From UBA9659 sp965208605 (GTDB taxonomy: Bacteria > Pseudomonadota > Gammaproteobacteria > Pseudomonadales > Azotimanducaceae), in contig OZ242345.1 of the NCBI GenBank assembly GCA_965208605.1, forward strand, positions 1,798,001-1,862,000: a stretch of DNA of 64,000 nucleotides, written 5' to 3'. How positions within the stretch are numbered: the stretch's first letter is position 1; each line of letters begins with the position of its first letter. The notes below the pieces were generated by a model. The model was not told where the DNA came from. It made no database searches and saw nothing but the letters and a program-made list of their open reading frames with translations. Below, piece after piece: positions 27,753 through 36,245 of this stretch. The position numbers and the translations under genes are program-made.

Positions 27753-29978
27753 ATGACCAACAATCTGGCTACAATCAAAGTATCAACGCTGAAGGGCGTG
27801 GGCACGAAACTCGGTATTAAACTCTCAAAACTGGGTATAACCTCCATCCAGGATATTTTGTTTCATCTGCCCTTTCGTTATGAAGACAGAACCCGGGTCA
27901 CGCCAATACGCAGGGTGCGTCCTGGGGAGTCCTTCGTCCTTGAAGGGGAGGTCACGGCTTGCGAGCTAGTCTTTGGTAGGCGACGAAGTCTGCTTGTCCG
28001 CCTGCAAGATGCCACTGGCAGCATCAACCTTCGCTTCTATCACTTCTCAACAGCGCAACAACATAACCTCACAAAGATTGGTGCCATTCGCTGTTTTGGG
28101 GAAGTGAGAGCCGGTGCTTCGGGATATGAAATCTATCATCCTGAATACACCGCGCTCAGCCAAGCACAAGCGATGGATGATGCCTTAACTCCCGTCTACC
28201 CGACCACTGAGGGCATCACTCAATTTCGATTCCGGCATTTGGCAACCCAGGCACTGGCTCATCTTGAAGCGCACGCCATGTACGATATTTTTGAAGGGAA
28301 GGTTTTAGAAGGGAAGGTTTTTGAAGGGAAGGTTTTGGAAAAAAAGGCTTTGGGGAAAGAGGCTTTGGAAAAACCGGCAACAGCAGTGTTAGCAACTACA
28401 GTGTTAGCAACAGCAGTGTTAGCAACAGCAGTTGACCCGGCACTGCTACACAAAATTGCCCAGATGACCGCTATGAACATTAACCAGGCGGTCCGTTACC
28501 TGCATCGGCCACCACCAGACGCCAATACTGAGGCACTCATGTCGGGCATTCATCCAGTGCAGGCAAAACTCGCCTTTGAGGAACTGGTCGCCCACCACAC
28601 AAGCCTGCGTATCACCCGTAATGAAATGCAAAAACTGAACGCGCCTCAGTTAAAAGCACCCGGAGCCCTCTATGCCGAACTCCACTCCAGCCTTGGTTTT
28701 GAGCTCACCAATGCCCAGGTGAAGGTCAGCGGAGAAGTTGCCCAGGACATGCTAAAGCCGCAACCAGCACTCAGACTCATTCAGGGCGATGTCGGTTCAG
28801 GCAAAACGGTTATTGCCGCTCTCGCCGCGATTCATGCGCATGAAAACAATCTGCAGACCGCCCTGATGGCACCGACAGAACTGCTGGCAGAGCAGCACTT
28901 CATCACCCTGTCTATCTGGCTCAATACCCTGGGCATCAACACGGCACTGCTTTCGGCAAGCGTTACCGGGAAAAAGCGGCAACAAACACTTGCCGATGTG
29001 GCAAGCGGTGGGGCCACTGTCATCATTGGTACTCATGCTTTGATACAGCAGCAGGTGGAATTCAAACATCTGGGCCTCATCATTGTTGACGAGCAACATC
29101 GATTCGGGGTGCATCAACGGCTGGCGCTCAGAGAAAAAAACAACGCATTTAATGAGTTGCCGCATCAACTGGTGATGACGGCAACACCAATCCCCAGAAC
29201 CTTATCAATGAGTATTTACGCCGATATGGATTGCTCAACTATTGATGAATTGCCACCGGGAAGGAAGCCGGTGACGACCACTGTCCTTGCCGATTCCCGG
29301 CGCGACGCGGTGATTAAACGGGTAGCGGCTGCTTGTAGTGAAGGCGCACAAGCCTATTGGGTTTGCACATTAATTGATGAGTCGGAACTAGTGCAATGTC
29401 AGGCCGCAGAGGCAACCGCAAAGGAATTAAAAAAGAGATTGCCAGGGCTACGCATCGGCTTGATTCACGGGCGCATGAATTCTACCGAGAAGACCAGCCG
29501 GATGAATGAGTTCAAGCAGGCTCAGCTGGACCTGCTGGTCGCCACTACTGTCATTGAAGTTGGCGTTGATGTCCCCGCTGCAAGTCTGATGGTCATAGAA
29601 AACTCCGAACGGCTAGGGCTTGCCCAGTTGCATCAATTACGTGGTCGTGTCGGACGCGGCGCGGCAACAAGTCACTGTGTCCTGCTGTTCAAAAAACCCC
29701 TCGGCGCAATGAGTAAACAACGGCTGGAGGTCATGCGAGACAGCAATGATGGCTTCTATATCGCCGAAAAGGATTTAGAAATCCGAGGTCCAGGGGAGAT
29801 GTCAGGTACTCGGCAGTCGGGAAGTTTGCAGTTCAAAATTGCTGACCTGTTGCGAGATAAAGCAATGCTACCGGCTGTCAAGCAGGCTTCCATCGCCCTC
29901 CTGGCAGAAGATCCGGCGGCGGCGGATATGCTGGTCAAACGTTGGCTCATGGAGCCAGAGTTATTGGGGCAGCTATAA
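27753..29978 (+). CDS. recG: ATP-dependent DNA helicase RecG
   Basis: 741 residues (E. coli 693). Remodels stalled forks and branched DNA. An N-terminal wedge/OB domain is followed by helicase motifs Walker A GDVGSGKT, box II DEQHRFG, TATPIPRTL and the C-terminal QLRGRVGRG. The surplus length comes from a repeat insertion at about residues 179-229: F-E-G-K-V-L-E-G-K-V units, then V-L-A-T-A units. It sits between the wedge domain (FRFRHLATQALAHLE) and VDPALLHKIAQM, replacing what is a short linker in other RecG proteins. Confidence 0.97.
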   Translation: MTNNLATIKVSTLKGVGTKLGIKLSKLGITSIQDILFHLPFRYEDRTRVTPIRRVRPGESFVLEGEVTACELVFGRRRSLLVRLQDATGSINLRFYHFSTAQQHNLTKIGAIRCFGEVRAGASGYEIYHPEYTALSQAQAMDDALTPVYPTTEGITQFRFRHLATQALAHLEAHAMYDIFEGKVLEGKVFEGKVLEKKALGKEALEKPATAVLATTVLATAVLATAVDPALLHKIAQMTAMNINQAVRYLHRPPPDANTEALMSGIHPVQAKLAFEELVAHHTSLRITRNEMQKLNAPQLKAPGALYAELHSSLGFELTNAQVKVSGEVAQDMLKPQPALRLIQGDVGSGKTVIAALAAIHAHENNLQTALMAPTELLAEQHFITLSIWLNTLGINTALLSASVTGKKRQQTLADVASGGATVIIGTHALIQQQVEFKHLGLIIVDEQHRFGVHQRLALREKNNAFNELPHQLVMTATPIPRTLSMSIYADMDCSTIDELPPGRKPVTTTVLADSRRDAVIKRVAAACSEGAQAYWVCTLIDESELVQCQAAEATAKELKKRLPGLRIGLIHGRMNSTEKTSRMNEFKQAQLDLLVATTVIEVGVDVPAASLMVIENSERLGLAQLHQLRGRVGRGAATSHCVLLFKKPLGAMSKQRLEVMRDSNDGFYIAEKDLEIRGPGEMSGTRQSGSLQFKIADLLRDKAMLPAVKQASIALLAEDPAAADMLVKRWLMEPELLGQL
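28288..28434 (+). repeat. Two in-frame tandem arrays inside recG
   Basis: First array: GAAGGGAAGGTTTT 15-bp units (four or more, drifting to GAAAAAAAGGCTTTG). Second array: GCAACAGCAGTGTTA 15-bp units (four). Both keep the frame; 15 bp equals five codons. Confidence 0.85.
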
Positions 29979-30036
29979 GTATGCGCCGTCAGGCTCAAAG
30001 AAGGCAGGTGGGTGCGGGGGGCCGCGAGAGTGACGG

Positions 30037-30156
30037 CTTACGGCGCCCCGCGCCGTCATTCTCGAGCTTGCTCGGGAATCCAGAGGAACAAAGGCAACCA
30101 CGGTGCTAATGGCGATGATATCGGACTGGATTCCCGCTTGGCGCGGGGCGGCGTAA
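30037..30156. mobile_element. MITE-like dispersed element, copy with long GC-rich ends
   Basis: Left end CTTACGGCGCCCCGCGCC, right end GGCGCGGGGCGGCGTAAG: an 18-base inverted repeat with one mismatch. Inside is CCGTCATTCTCGAGCTTGCT and the inverse GGATTCCCG. The same left end precedes copy B at 17176-17192, so the element extends past CCGTCATT in some copies. It lies between the convergent recG and symporter genes. Confidence 0.7.
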
Positions 30157-30177
30157 GGTGCCGCGTCGTCGGTGGCA

Positions 30178-31434
30178 CTAGTCGCGCTGCTCAAGCACCG
30201 ACTGGTCGAATTTACCCTCACTCTTCGCCACCACTGTGGAAATAGCCGCATCACCTGAAACATTGATCGCTGTGCGCATCATATCAAGCAGTCGGTCAAC
30301 GCCAATAATCAGCGCAATACCCTCAACCGGCAGACCCACCTGTTGGAGCACCAGCGCCAGCGTAATCAGCCCCACTCCAGGAACACCCGCGGTACCAATT
30401 GATGCCAGGGTTGCCGTCAGCACCACCATCAAATATCCGGTCATTGAAATTTCAATGTTAAATGCCTGGGCAATGAATACCGTAGCGACACCCTGCATGA
30501 TTGCCGTACCATCCATGTTAATCGTGGCTCCCAGGGGTACGGTAAAGGAAGCAATTTCATTCTTTACACCGAGCCGATGTTCTACATTTTCCAATGTCAC
30601 CGGCAGAGTAGCATTGCTGGAACTGGTGCTGAACGCATAAGCCATCACCGGCGCAAACCTTTTATAGAAGGTCACTGGATTGAGATTGGCAAGGAAGCGA
30701 ACCAGGACGCTGTATGTCAACAGAAAATGCAACACTAAAACGCCCGCGACCGTCAGGAAGTAGGTCAGCAGGTCGGCAATGGTGGAGAAGCCCATATCTG
30801 CAAACAAGGTGACCATCAAACAGAAAACACCAATGGGGGCAATGGACATCAGCATCATGATCATGCGCATGATCACTGCATTCCAATCACCAAGGACCGC
30901 GCGGGCACGCACCCCGGCATCGCCACACTTGGCGATAGCAATACCAATCAGAATGGCAAAGACAATAATCTGCAGCATGTTGCCCTCAGCCATAGCCTGA
31001 ATCGGATTAGCAGGCACCAGGTTAATAATCACATCTTTGAGGGAAGGGGCTTCTTGCGGAATGAATGCAGTGTCTGTTGCAAGGTTGATGCCGACGCCAG
31101 GGTTGACCAGATTGGCAATAGTGAGCGCCAGGGTGACGGCGACCGCGGTAGTGATGAGATACAAGCCGACCGCCTTGGCACCGACGCGCCCGATGCTGGA
31201 ACCGTCAGACAGATTGCTCGCGCCACAGGCAAGCGAAATAAACACCAAAGGCACCACCAATAATTTGAGGCTGGCAATAAATACCTTGCCGCCAATATCC
31301 AAGATGCCATTGATGCCATAGACGAGCAGCGGGTTATCGGCTTCAAGAGAGAGGGCGTGGAAGACGGAGCCTATCAAAAATCCTGCGCCCATCCCGATGA
31401 GAATGTTCCTGGTTAATACAACTCTGTCAATCAT
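30178..31434 (-). CDS. Dicarboxylate/amino acid:cation symporter (DAACS family)
   Basis: 418 residues with about eight membrane helices and two re-entrant loops. The serine-rich hairpin STSSSNATLP and the NMDGTA motif are the family's substrate and sodium signatures. It takes up glutamate, aspartate or C4-dicarboxylates with Na+ or H+ across the inner membrane; the exact substrate cannot be told. ATG start at 31434. Confidence 0.93.
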   Translation of the reverse strand: MIDRVVLTRNILIGMGAGFLIGSVFHALSLEADNPLLVYGINGILDIGGKVFIASLKLLVVPLVFISLACGASNLSDGSSIGRVGAKAVGLYLITTAVAVTLALTIANLVNPGVGINLATDTAFIPQEAPSLKDVIINLVPANPIQAMAEGNMLQIIVFAILIGIAIAKCGDAGVRARAVLGDWNAVIMRMIMMLMSIAPIGVFCLMVTLFADMGFSTIADLLTYFLTVAGVLVLHFLLTYSVLVRFLANLNPVTFYKRFAPVMAYAFSTSSSNATLPVTLENVEHRLGVKNEIASFTVPLGATINMDGTAIMQGVATVFIAQAFNIEISMTGYLMVVLTATLASIGTAGVPGVGLITLALVLQQVGLPVEGIALIIGVDRLLDMMRTAINVSGDAAISTVVAKSEGKFDQSVLEQRD

Positions 31435-31484
31435 GATGCTGTACCTGTTTTTAGGGGTTTAGGGGTGTTTTTATAAAAATCGGA

Positions 31485-31652
31485 TTAGGTTATTTCACAC
31501 ATTTCAAAATCATCTTTGCTGACGCCACAGTCCGGGCATATCCAGTCATCGGGAATATCATCCCACCGGGTACCGGGTGCTATACCTTCTGATTCAAGCC
31601 CTTCCGCTTCATCATAAATGAACCCACACACAATACATTGCCACTTTTTCAT
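31485..31652 (-). CDS. Rubredoxin
   Basis: 55 residues: MKKWQCIVCGFIYDEAEG at the start and DDWICPDCGVSKDDFEMC near the end. The four iron ligands are Cys6, Cys9, Cys39 and Cys42 in two CxxCG motifs. A one-electron carrier in the cytoplasm. The ATG at 31652 has only a weak ribosome site (GAGATAAAG). Rubredoxins often serve alkane hydroxylases or oxidative-stress reductases, but no such partner is beside it here. Confidence 0.93.
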   Translation of the reverse strand: MKKWQCIVCGFIYDEAEGLESEGIAPGTRWDDIPDDWICPDCGVSKDDFEMCEIT

Positions 31653-31821
31653 CTTTATCTCTATGCTTGTTTATTCAAGGTTTGTTTGTTCTGCACCCGT
31701 CTCTATATAGACAAGTCTATTCTAAACTTGTTTCTTGCAGATGCCAAAATACATCATTCCACACCAACCCCGCAATGCATGCAGATGTTCACCCCTAGAC
31801 CCCGTCTTTCCCGCCTTCCTG

Positions 31822-31929
31822 CCGTCATTCTCGGGCTTACCCGGGAATCCAGCGGAATATAGGCGATACCGCTCGTTCCTCTGGATTCCCCCCTTCGGCG
31901 GGGACGACTGGCTTCGGCGAGAATGACGG
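31822..31929. mobile_element. MITE-like dispersed element (108 bp)
   Basis: CCGTCATTCTCGGGCTTACC ... GGCGAGAATGACGG, with inner GGGAATCCAGCGGAA and TTCCTCTGGATTCCC. It is in the 499-base gap between the rubredoxin and the ImmA/IrrE gene, which also holds copy 2 of the shared motif and A+T-rich sequence without a convincing gene. Confidence 0.75.
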
Positions 31930-31942
31930 AGGTCAGCCCACT

Positions 31943-31980
31943 GGAGTGCCTTATGTTATGAATCCAAGAACCTATACAAT
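31943..31980 (+). promoter_or_regulatory. Shared 27-bp motif, copy 2 (upstream of the ImmA/IrrE gene)
   Basis: GGAGTGCCTTATGTTATGAA, then an extra TCCAAGAA, then CCTATACAAT. Compared with copies 1 and 3 it has an 8-base insertion before CCTATAC. It lies about 170 bases before the next start. Confidence 0.45.
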
Positions 31981-32151
31981 GCTTTGCAGGCACTTATGCT
32001 ACATAATATGCTCTGAATCAGGTCTGGATTTATTAGGGTTAGCAACATTCATCACAGCCCCGGTAAACATACGAGCATGTCGCATGCAATAGTAACACTT
32101 TCCACAGAGACCAGAAACATTTGCAAATGAATGACTCCAGGATATTGAGCA

Positions 32152-33306
32152 ATGCGAATAGAAGTTAATCCGAGTATTTTGAATTGGGCAATTGAGCGTT
32201 CCGCGAAAGATATAGATCAATTAGCGCACAAGTTCCCCCATCTACTCAGTTGGCAAAATAAAACCAAGCAGCCAACGTTCAAGCAATTAGAAAAATTTGC
32301 CGAGGCAACTTATATTCCTATTGGTATGTTATTTTTACCAGAACCTCCTCAGGAGGTATTGCCTATCAATGATTTCCGCACTTTTACCAAGAATGATAAT
32401 CCCATAAAGCCAAGCGTTAATTTGCTGGACACTATTTATTCCACTCAACAAAAGCAACATTGGTATAAAGCTTATTGCAAGCAGCAAGACATCAAACCAA
32501 TAGAAATTGTTGGCAAATACACTATAAAAGACAATCCAAAAGTAGTTGCTGAAAATCTAAATAGGCATTTTTCTTTTCACAATAATTTCAGCAGTTGGCA
32601 ACAGGCATTGGCTGGAAGAATTGCATTGATTGAAAAGCAAAACATTTTAGTGATGTCCAGCGGGGTTGCACTGGGCAATGTATGGCGAAACTTAGAGATA
32701 GAAGAGTTTCGTGGCTTTGCTTTAAGTGACAAATACGCATCCATCATATTTATCAATGCGAAAGACAGCGTTGCTGCTAGGAACTTTACTCTGATGCACG
32801 AACTAGCCCATATTGCTATTGCAGAAGATGGTGTGTCTAACACTAATTCCTACAATGAAAACAGCAATGCTATTGAAAAATGGTGCGATAAGGTCGCGGC
32901 AGAAATTTTAGTCCCGAGTGAAGTATTCAAACAAGAATATCGCCACGACTTGAATAATTTAGAGGCAAACTTACAAGACTTTGCGAGATATTTTAGAGTA
33001 AGTACATTGGTTATATTAGGGCGTATTTATGATTTACAGTATGTAGATCAAAAGACGTTTTGGAAATTGTTTCTAGCAGAAAAAGCTAAGTTGATTGCTA
33101 TTTTGCAGAAAGAGACATCTAAAAAAGGCGGAGGGGACTACTACAACACTAAACCTGCCAGTATTAGCCCGCTCTTTATGAAAACAGTCACCGCTAGCAC
33201 CTTAGAAGGGGGGACTCTGTATCGCGATGCTATGCGGCTATTACATGTTAAAAAAATAGACACTTATCATAAGTTAGCAAGCAAAGATCACCCCTGGATG
33301 AGTTGA
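32152..33306 (+). CDS. ImmA/IrrE-family zinc metallo-endopeptidase with N-terminal HTH-like region
   Basis: 384 residues. The N-terminus (VNPSILNWAIERSAKDIDQLAHKF..., residues 5-60) resembles an XRE-type helix-turn-helix followed by the LPEPPQEVLPINDFRT segment seen in this family. The zinc protease motif HELAH is at 216-220, with a downstream Glu in DKVAAEILVP. Family members cleave a repressor or antitoxin, often in toxin-antitoxin pairs or on mobile elements. AGGA lies 9 bases before the ATG. The usual partner (a DUF4411/PIN-like toxin) is absent; instead a repeat protein follows after 21 bases. The gene is visibly A+T-richer than the core genes, suggesting transfer. Confidence 0.9.
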   Translation: MRIEVNPSILNWAIERSAKDIDQLAHKFPHLLSWQNKTKQPTFKQLEKFAEATYIPIGMLFLPEPPQEVLPINDFRTFTKNDNPIKPSVNLLDTIYSTQQKQHWYKAYCKQQDIKPIEIVGKYTIKDNPKVVAENLNRHFSFHNNFSSWQQALAGRIALIEKQNILVMSSGVALGNVWRNLEIEEFRGFALSDKYASIIFINAKDSVAARNFTLMHELAHIAIAEDGVSNTNSYNENSNAIEKWCDKVAAEILVPSEVFKQEYRHDLNNLEANLQDFARYFRVSTLVILGRIYDLQYVDQKTFWKLFLAEKAKLIAILQKETSKKGGGDYYNTKPASISPLFMKTVTASTLEGGTLYRDAMRLLHVKKIDTYHKLASKDHPWMS

Positions 33307-33327
33307 TGTATTTATTAAGAATATCGC

Positions 33328-34566
33328 ATGGATAATAAAATATTCCGAAAACATGCTGAAGCAATGGTCTACGCCCGTGTTTTCGCTGGTCAAATAAAAT
33401 CAACAGTTAATATAGTTCGTAAAGATTCTGGCTGGTCTGTTGAATCTAGAGATATGCCTGATGGTTCCGCAGAAAACAATGAAGAAAATTTAAAGATTAA
33501 ATATGAATCTATGTCTGCTGAAGAACTAAGTTCAATGCTGGGAGAAAGAAAGAGAAATAACATAGTTGATTTTGAAGAAGAGATACTTATCCCGGTACTT
33601 CAAAAGAAGTATGAATCTACATCTGCTAAAGAACTAAGCTCAATGCTGGAGGAAAGAGAAGGGAATAACATATTTGATTTTGAAGAAGAGATGCTTGCCC
33701 CAATACTTCAAGGGAAATATGAATCTATGTCTGCTGAAGCACTAAGCTCAATGCTGGAGGAAAGAAAGAGGGATAGCATATCTGATTTTGAAGAAGAGAT
33801 GCTTACCCCAATACTTCAAAAGAAATATGAATCTATATCTGCTGAAGAACTAAGTTTAATGCTGGATGAAAGAAAGAGAAATACCATATTTGATTTTGAA
33901 GAAGAGATACTTGCTCCGATACTTCAAAAAAAGTATGAATCTATGTCTGCTAAAGAACTAAGCTCAATGCTGGAAGAAAGAGAAGAGAATAACATATTTG
34001 ATTTTGAAGAAGGGATGCTTGCCCCAATACTTCAAGAGAAATATGAATCTATGTCTGCTAAAGAACTAAGTTCAATGCTGGAGAGAAGAAAAAGAAATAC
34101 CATATTTGACTTTGAAGAAGAGACACTTACCCCAATACTTCAAAAGAAGTATGAATCTATGTCTGCTAAAGAACTAAGTTCAATGCTGGAAGACAGAGAA
34201 GAGAATAACATATTTGATTTTGAAGAAGAGATATTTACTCCAATACTTCAAAAGAAATATGAATCTATGTCTGCTGAAGCACTAAGTTCAATGCTGGATG
34301 AAAGAAAAGAAAACCACATATTCAGTTTTGAAGAAGAGATACTTACTCCAATACTTCAAAAGAAATATGAATCTATGCCTACTGAAGAACTAAATTCAAT
34401 TTTGAACGGGGGCAAGAGTCTTCATATATTTAAACAAAAGATAATTCGTCAAATACTTCGCATGGAAGAGAATATCCAGCCGCCTCGTGAACACCGCGCT
34501 GTTGTTACATGTAGAAAATGTTGTTTGACAATAGATAATTGCACCTGTGGGCGCGGTTGGTGGTAA
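33328..34566 (+). CDS. Unknown protein with eight 36-residue tandem repeats and a Cys-rich tail
   Basis: 412 residues; I do not recognise it. Residues 1-57 are a unique head (AGQIKSTVNIVRKDSGWSVES). Residues 58-345 are eight 36-residue units without gaps, each beginning KYESMSAEELSSML and ending FEEEMLAPILQ, with a ninth decayed unit to about 381. Each unit reads as two amphipathic helices, so an alpha-solenoid is likely. The tail CRKCC...NCTCGRGWW has five cysteines and may bind metal. Units 4-5 and 6-7 match as pairs (RKRNT, then EENN), showing a 72-residue duplication. No signal peptide or membrane segment. It is cotranscribed with the ImmA/IrrE protease (21-base gap) and equally A+T-rich, and could be its substrate or partner. 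Confidence 0.85.
   Translation: MDNKIFRKHAEAMVYARVFAGQIKSTVNIVRKDSGWSVESRDMPDGSAENNEENLKIKYESMSAEELSSMLGERKRNNIVDFEEEILIPVLQKKYESTSAKELSSMLEEREGNNIFDFEEEMLAPILQGKYESMSAEALSSMLEERKRDSISDFEEEMLTPILQKKYESISAEELSLMLDERKRNTIFDFEEEILAPILQKKYESMSAKELSSMLEEREENNIFDFEEGMLAPILQEKYESMSAKELSSMLERRKRNTIFDFEEETLTPILQKKYESMSAKELSSMLEDREENNIFDFEEEIFTPILQKKYESMSAEALSSMLDERKENHIFSFEEEILTPILQKKYESMPTEELNSILNGGKSLHIFKQKIIRQILRMEENIQPPREHRAVVTCRKCCLTIDNCTCGRGWW
33499..34362 (+). repeat. Eight 108-bp tandem repeats (coding)
   Basis: Each unit begins AAATATGAATCTATGTCTGC or a close variant and contains TTTGAAGAAGAGATACTTAC. Units differ at a minority of positions, consistent with fairly recent duplication. A ninth decayed unit follows to about 34470. 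Confidence 0.95.
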
Positions 34567-34609
34567 TATCCCAAATGGATTATCTCTAGAAAAAAGACCG
34601 TCCCGCGCG

Positions 34610-34690
34610 ACCTGCCTTATAAATAATCTTCTAAATGATATTCTAAACAACCTTATAATCTACCTTCTAACCTATCTTCTACAACACCGC
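34610..34690. repeat. Short degenerate repeat upstream of ubiA
   Basis: TTATAAATAATCTTCTAAAT, GATATTCTAAACAACC, TTATAATCTACCTTCTAACC, TATCTTCTACAACACC: loose 16-20-base units around TTCTAAA in the 162-base gap before ubiA. Confidence 0.5.
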
Positions 34691-34728
34691 GAACACTTCA
34701 TGCAGCATATCTTTCGTAAACCACTAGG

Positions 34729-35682
34729 ATGCTAAGCAGATTAAACAGGCGCTATCCGCGGGTCTGGCAGTTCTGGCGGCTGGCGCGGCTAGATCGTCCC
34801 GTGGGTACCCTTCTGTTGCTCTGGCCAACGCTCACGGCGCTGTGGATAGCCGCGGAGGGCTTCCCCGGCTGGCATCTTTTCCTGGTCTTTAGTTTGGGCA
34901 CCCTAGTCACCCGCTCCGCAGGTTGTATCGCCAATGATCTGATTGATATGGACTTTGATGGGCATGTAGCACGCACCCGTGACCGGCCCCTCGTCACGGG
35001 CGAGGTGGCACCCTGGGAAGCCCTGGTGTTTGCGATTGCTCTGTTGTTTCTCGCCCTGCTACTGGTGATGACGACCAATCTATACACCCAACTGCTGGCA
35101 GTTCTCGGCGTCATGGTCGCGGTCATCTATCCCTATATGAAGCGATTCACCTATATGCCGCAAGGGGTCTTGGGGGTCGCTTTTTCTTGGGGTATCCCCA
35201 TGGCGTTCACGGCGGCGGGCAATAAACTTGGTGCTGTGGCCTGGCTGCTGTTCCTCGCCAATCTGCTATGGGTAATCGCCTACGATAGTTTCTATGCCAT
35301 GGTTGACCAGGATGACGACCTTAAACTTGGGCTCAAGTCCAGCGCGCTTCTGTTTGGGCGTTTTAACCAGGCAAGCATTATCGTCCTGCAATTGCTTTTC
35401 CTGTTGGCGATGCTCCTGTTGCCGCTCTTACAACCGTTCTTACAACCAGAGTTGCTACCGCAGTTGTTACCACAATGGATACGCCTATCCATCTGGTATT
35501 ATCTTGGGCTGGCTATGAGTGCCAGTCTATTTGTTTACCAGCACTATCTCATCAGGAAGAGCCTCAGCCAGGAAGCCCGACGGCAAGGTTGTTTCAAAGC
35601 CTTCCTCAACAACCAATGGGTGGGGTTTTGTATCTTTGCTGGTGTGGTCGCGCAGTATGCTTTTGCGTCTCTTTCAGGCTGA
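34729..35682 (+). CDS. ubiA: 4-hydroxybenzoate polyprenyltransferase
   Basis: 317 residues, about nine membrane helices. Prenylates 4-hydroxybenzoate in ubiquinone synthesis. The Mg-binding motifs NDLIDMDFD (first) and DSFYAMVDQDDD (second) are intact. A repeat-like stretch LLPLLQPFLQPELLPQLLPQ at about residues 229-249 lies in a loop between helices; the DNA shows 12-bp-type units (TTACAACCGTTC / TTACAACCAGAG). ubiC is not upstream. ATG start with a poor ribosome site. Confidence 0.95.
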   Translation: MLSRLNRRYPRVWQFWRLARLDRPVGTLLLLWPTLTALWIAAEGFPGWHLFLVFSLGTLVTRSAGCIANDLIDMDFDGHVARTRDRPLVTGEVAPWEALVFAIALLFLALLLVMTTNLYTQLLAVLGVMVAVIYPYMKRFTYMPQGVLGVAFSWGIPMAFTAAGNKLGAVAWLLFLANLLWVIAYDSFYAMVDQDDDLKLGLKSSALLFGRFNQASIIVLQLLFLLAMLLLPLLQPFLQPELLPQLLPQWIRLSIWYYLGLAMSASLFVYQHYLIRKSLSQEARRQGCFKAFLNNQWVGFCIFAGVVAQYAFASLSG

Positions 35683-35687
35683 TAGCG

Positions 35688-36215
35688 GTGCTCAAAAAAA
35701 TCAGAAAAGTGGTTACCCGGCGGTGCATCATCAAGCAGATAGATAGACTGTCTGAGTGGATTGGCAGGTCCATCGCCTGGCTGACCTTGGTGATGGTGGG
35801 CGTCACCTGCCTGATTGTCTTGGCGCGTTATCTGTTCAATATGGGCTCTGTCGGGCTACAAGAATCTGTCATCTATATGCACGGTACCGTGTTTATGCTC
35901 GGTATCGCCTATGCCTTGAAGCATGATGCCCATGTTCGGGTGGATGTGTTTTATGAGGGTCTTTCCCGCCGTCGTCAGGCACTGATTGACCTGGCAGGGA
36001 ACCTGCTGTTGCTTATTCCGGTGGCAAGTTTCATTTTCTGGAGCAGTTTGCAGTATGTCAGTTTCTCTTGGGAGTTAATGGAATCATCAGCCCAGCCGGG
36101 CGGCCTGCCTGGGGTCTTCCTTTTGAAGTCGCTCATTCCTGCTATGGCGATATTGCTGCTGCTGCAGGGCATCTCGGAACTGCTGAAAAGTAGCCTGGTG
36201 TTAAGTGAAAATTAA
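35688..36215 (+). CDS. TRAP transporter small permease subunit (DctQ-like)
   Basis: 175 residues from GTG 35688, 5 bases after the ubiA stop. Four membrane helices (WLTLVMVGVTCLIVLARYLF; VFMLGIAYALKHDAHVRVDVFY; NLLLLIPVASFIFW; a C-terminal helix) and the DctQ-type motif HVRVDVFYE. It partners the large permease that follows. The frame is open further upstream inside ubiA, but that part does not look like the family. Probably takes 2-oxo acids or related carboxylates with the binding protein at 40293-41417. Confidence 0.88.
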   Translation: MLKKIRKVVTRRCIIKQIDRLSEWIGRSIAWLTLVMVGVTCLIVLARYLFNMGSVGLQESVIYMHGTVFMLGIAYALKHDAHVRVDVFYEGLSRRRQALIDLAGNLLLLIPVASFIFWSSLQYVSFSWELMESSAQPGGLPGVFLLKSLIPAMAILLLLQGISELLKSSLVLSEN

Positions 36216-36245
36216 ACCGACAAAAAAGATTGCACGAGGACGGGA

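Noticed and set aside
33499..34362. CRISPR-like regular repeats
   Set aside because: Units are contiguous 108-bp coding repeats with no unique spacers.
34547..34735. Small frame between the repeat protein and ubiA
   Set aside because: Runs through the TTCTAAA-type repeats; no homology seen, and ubiC is not encoded.
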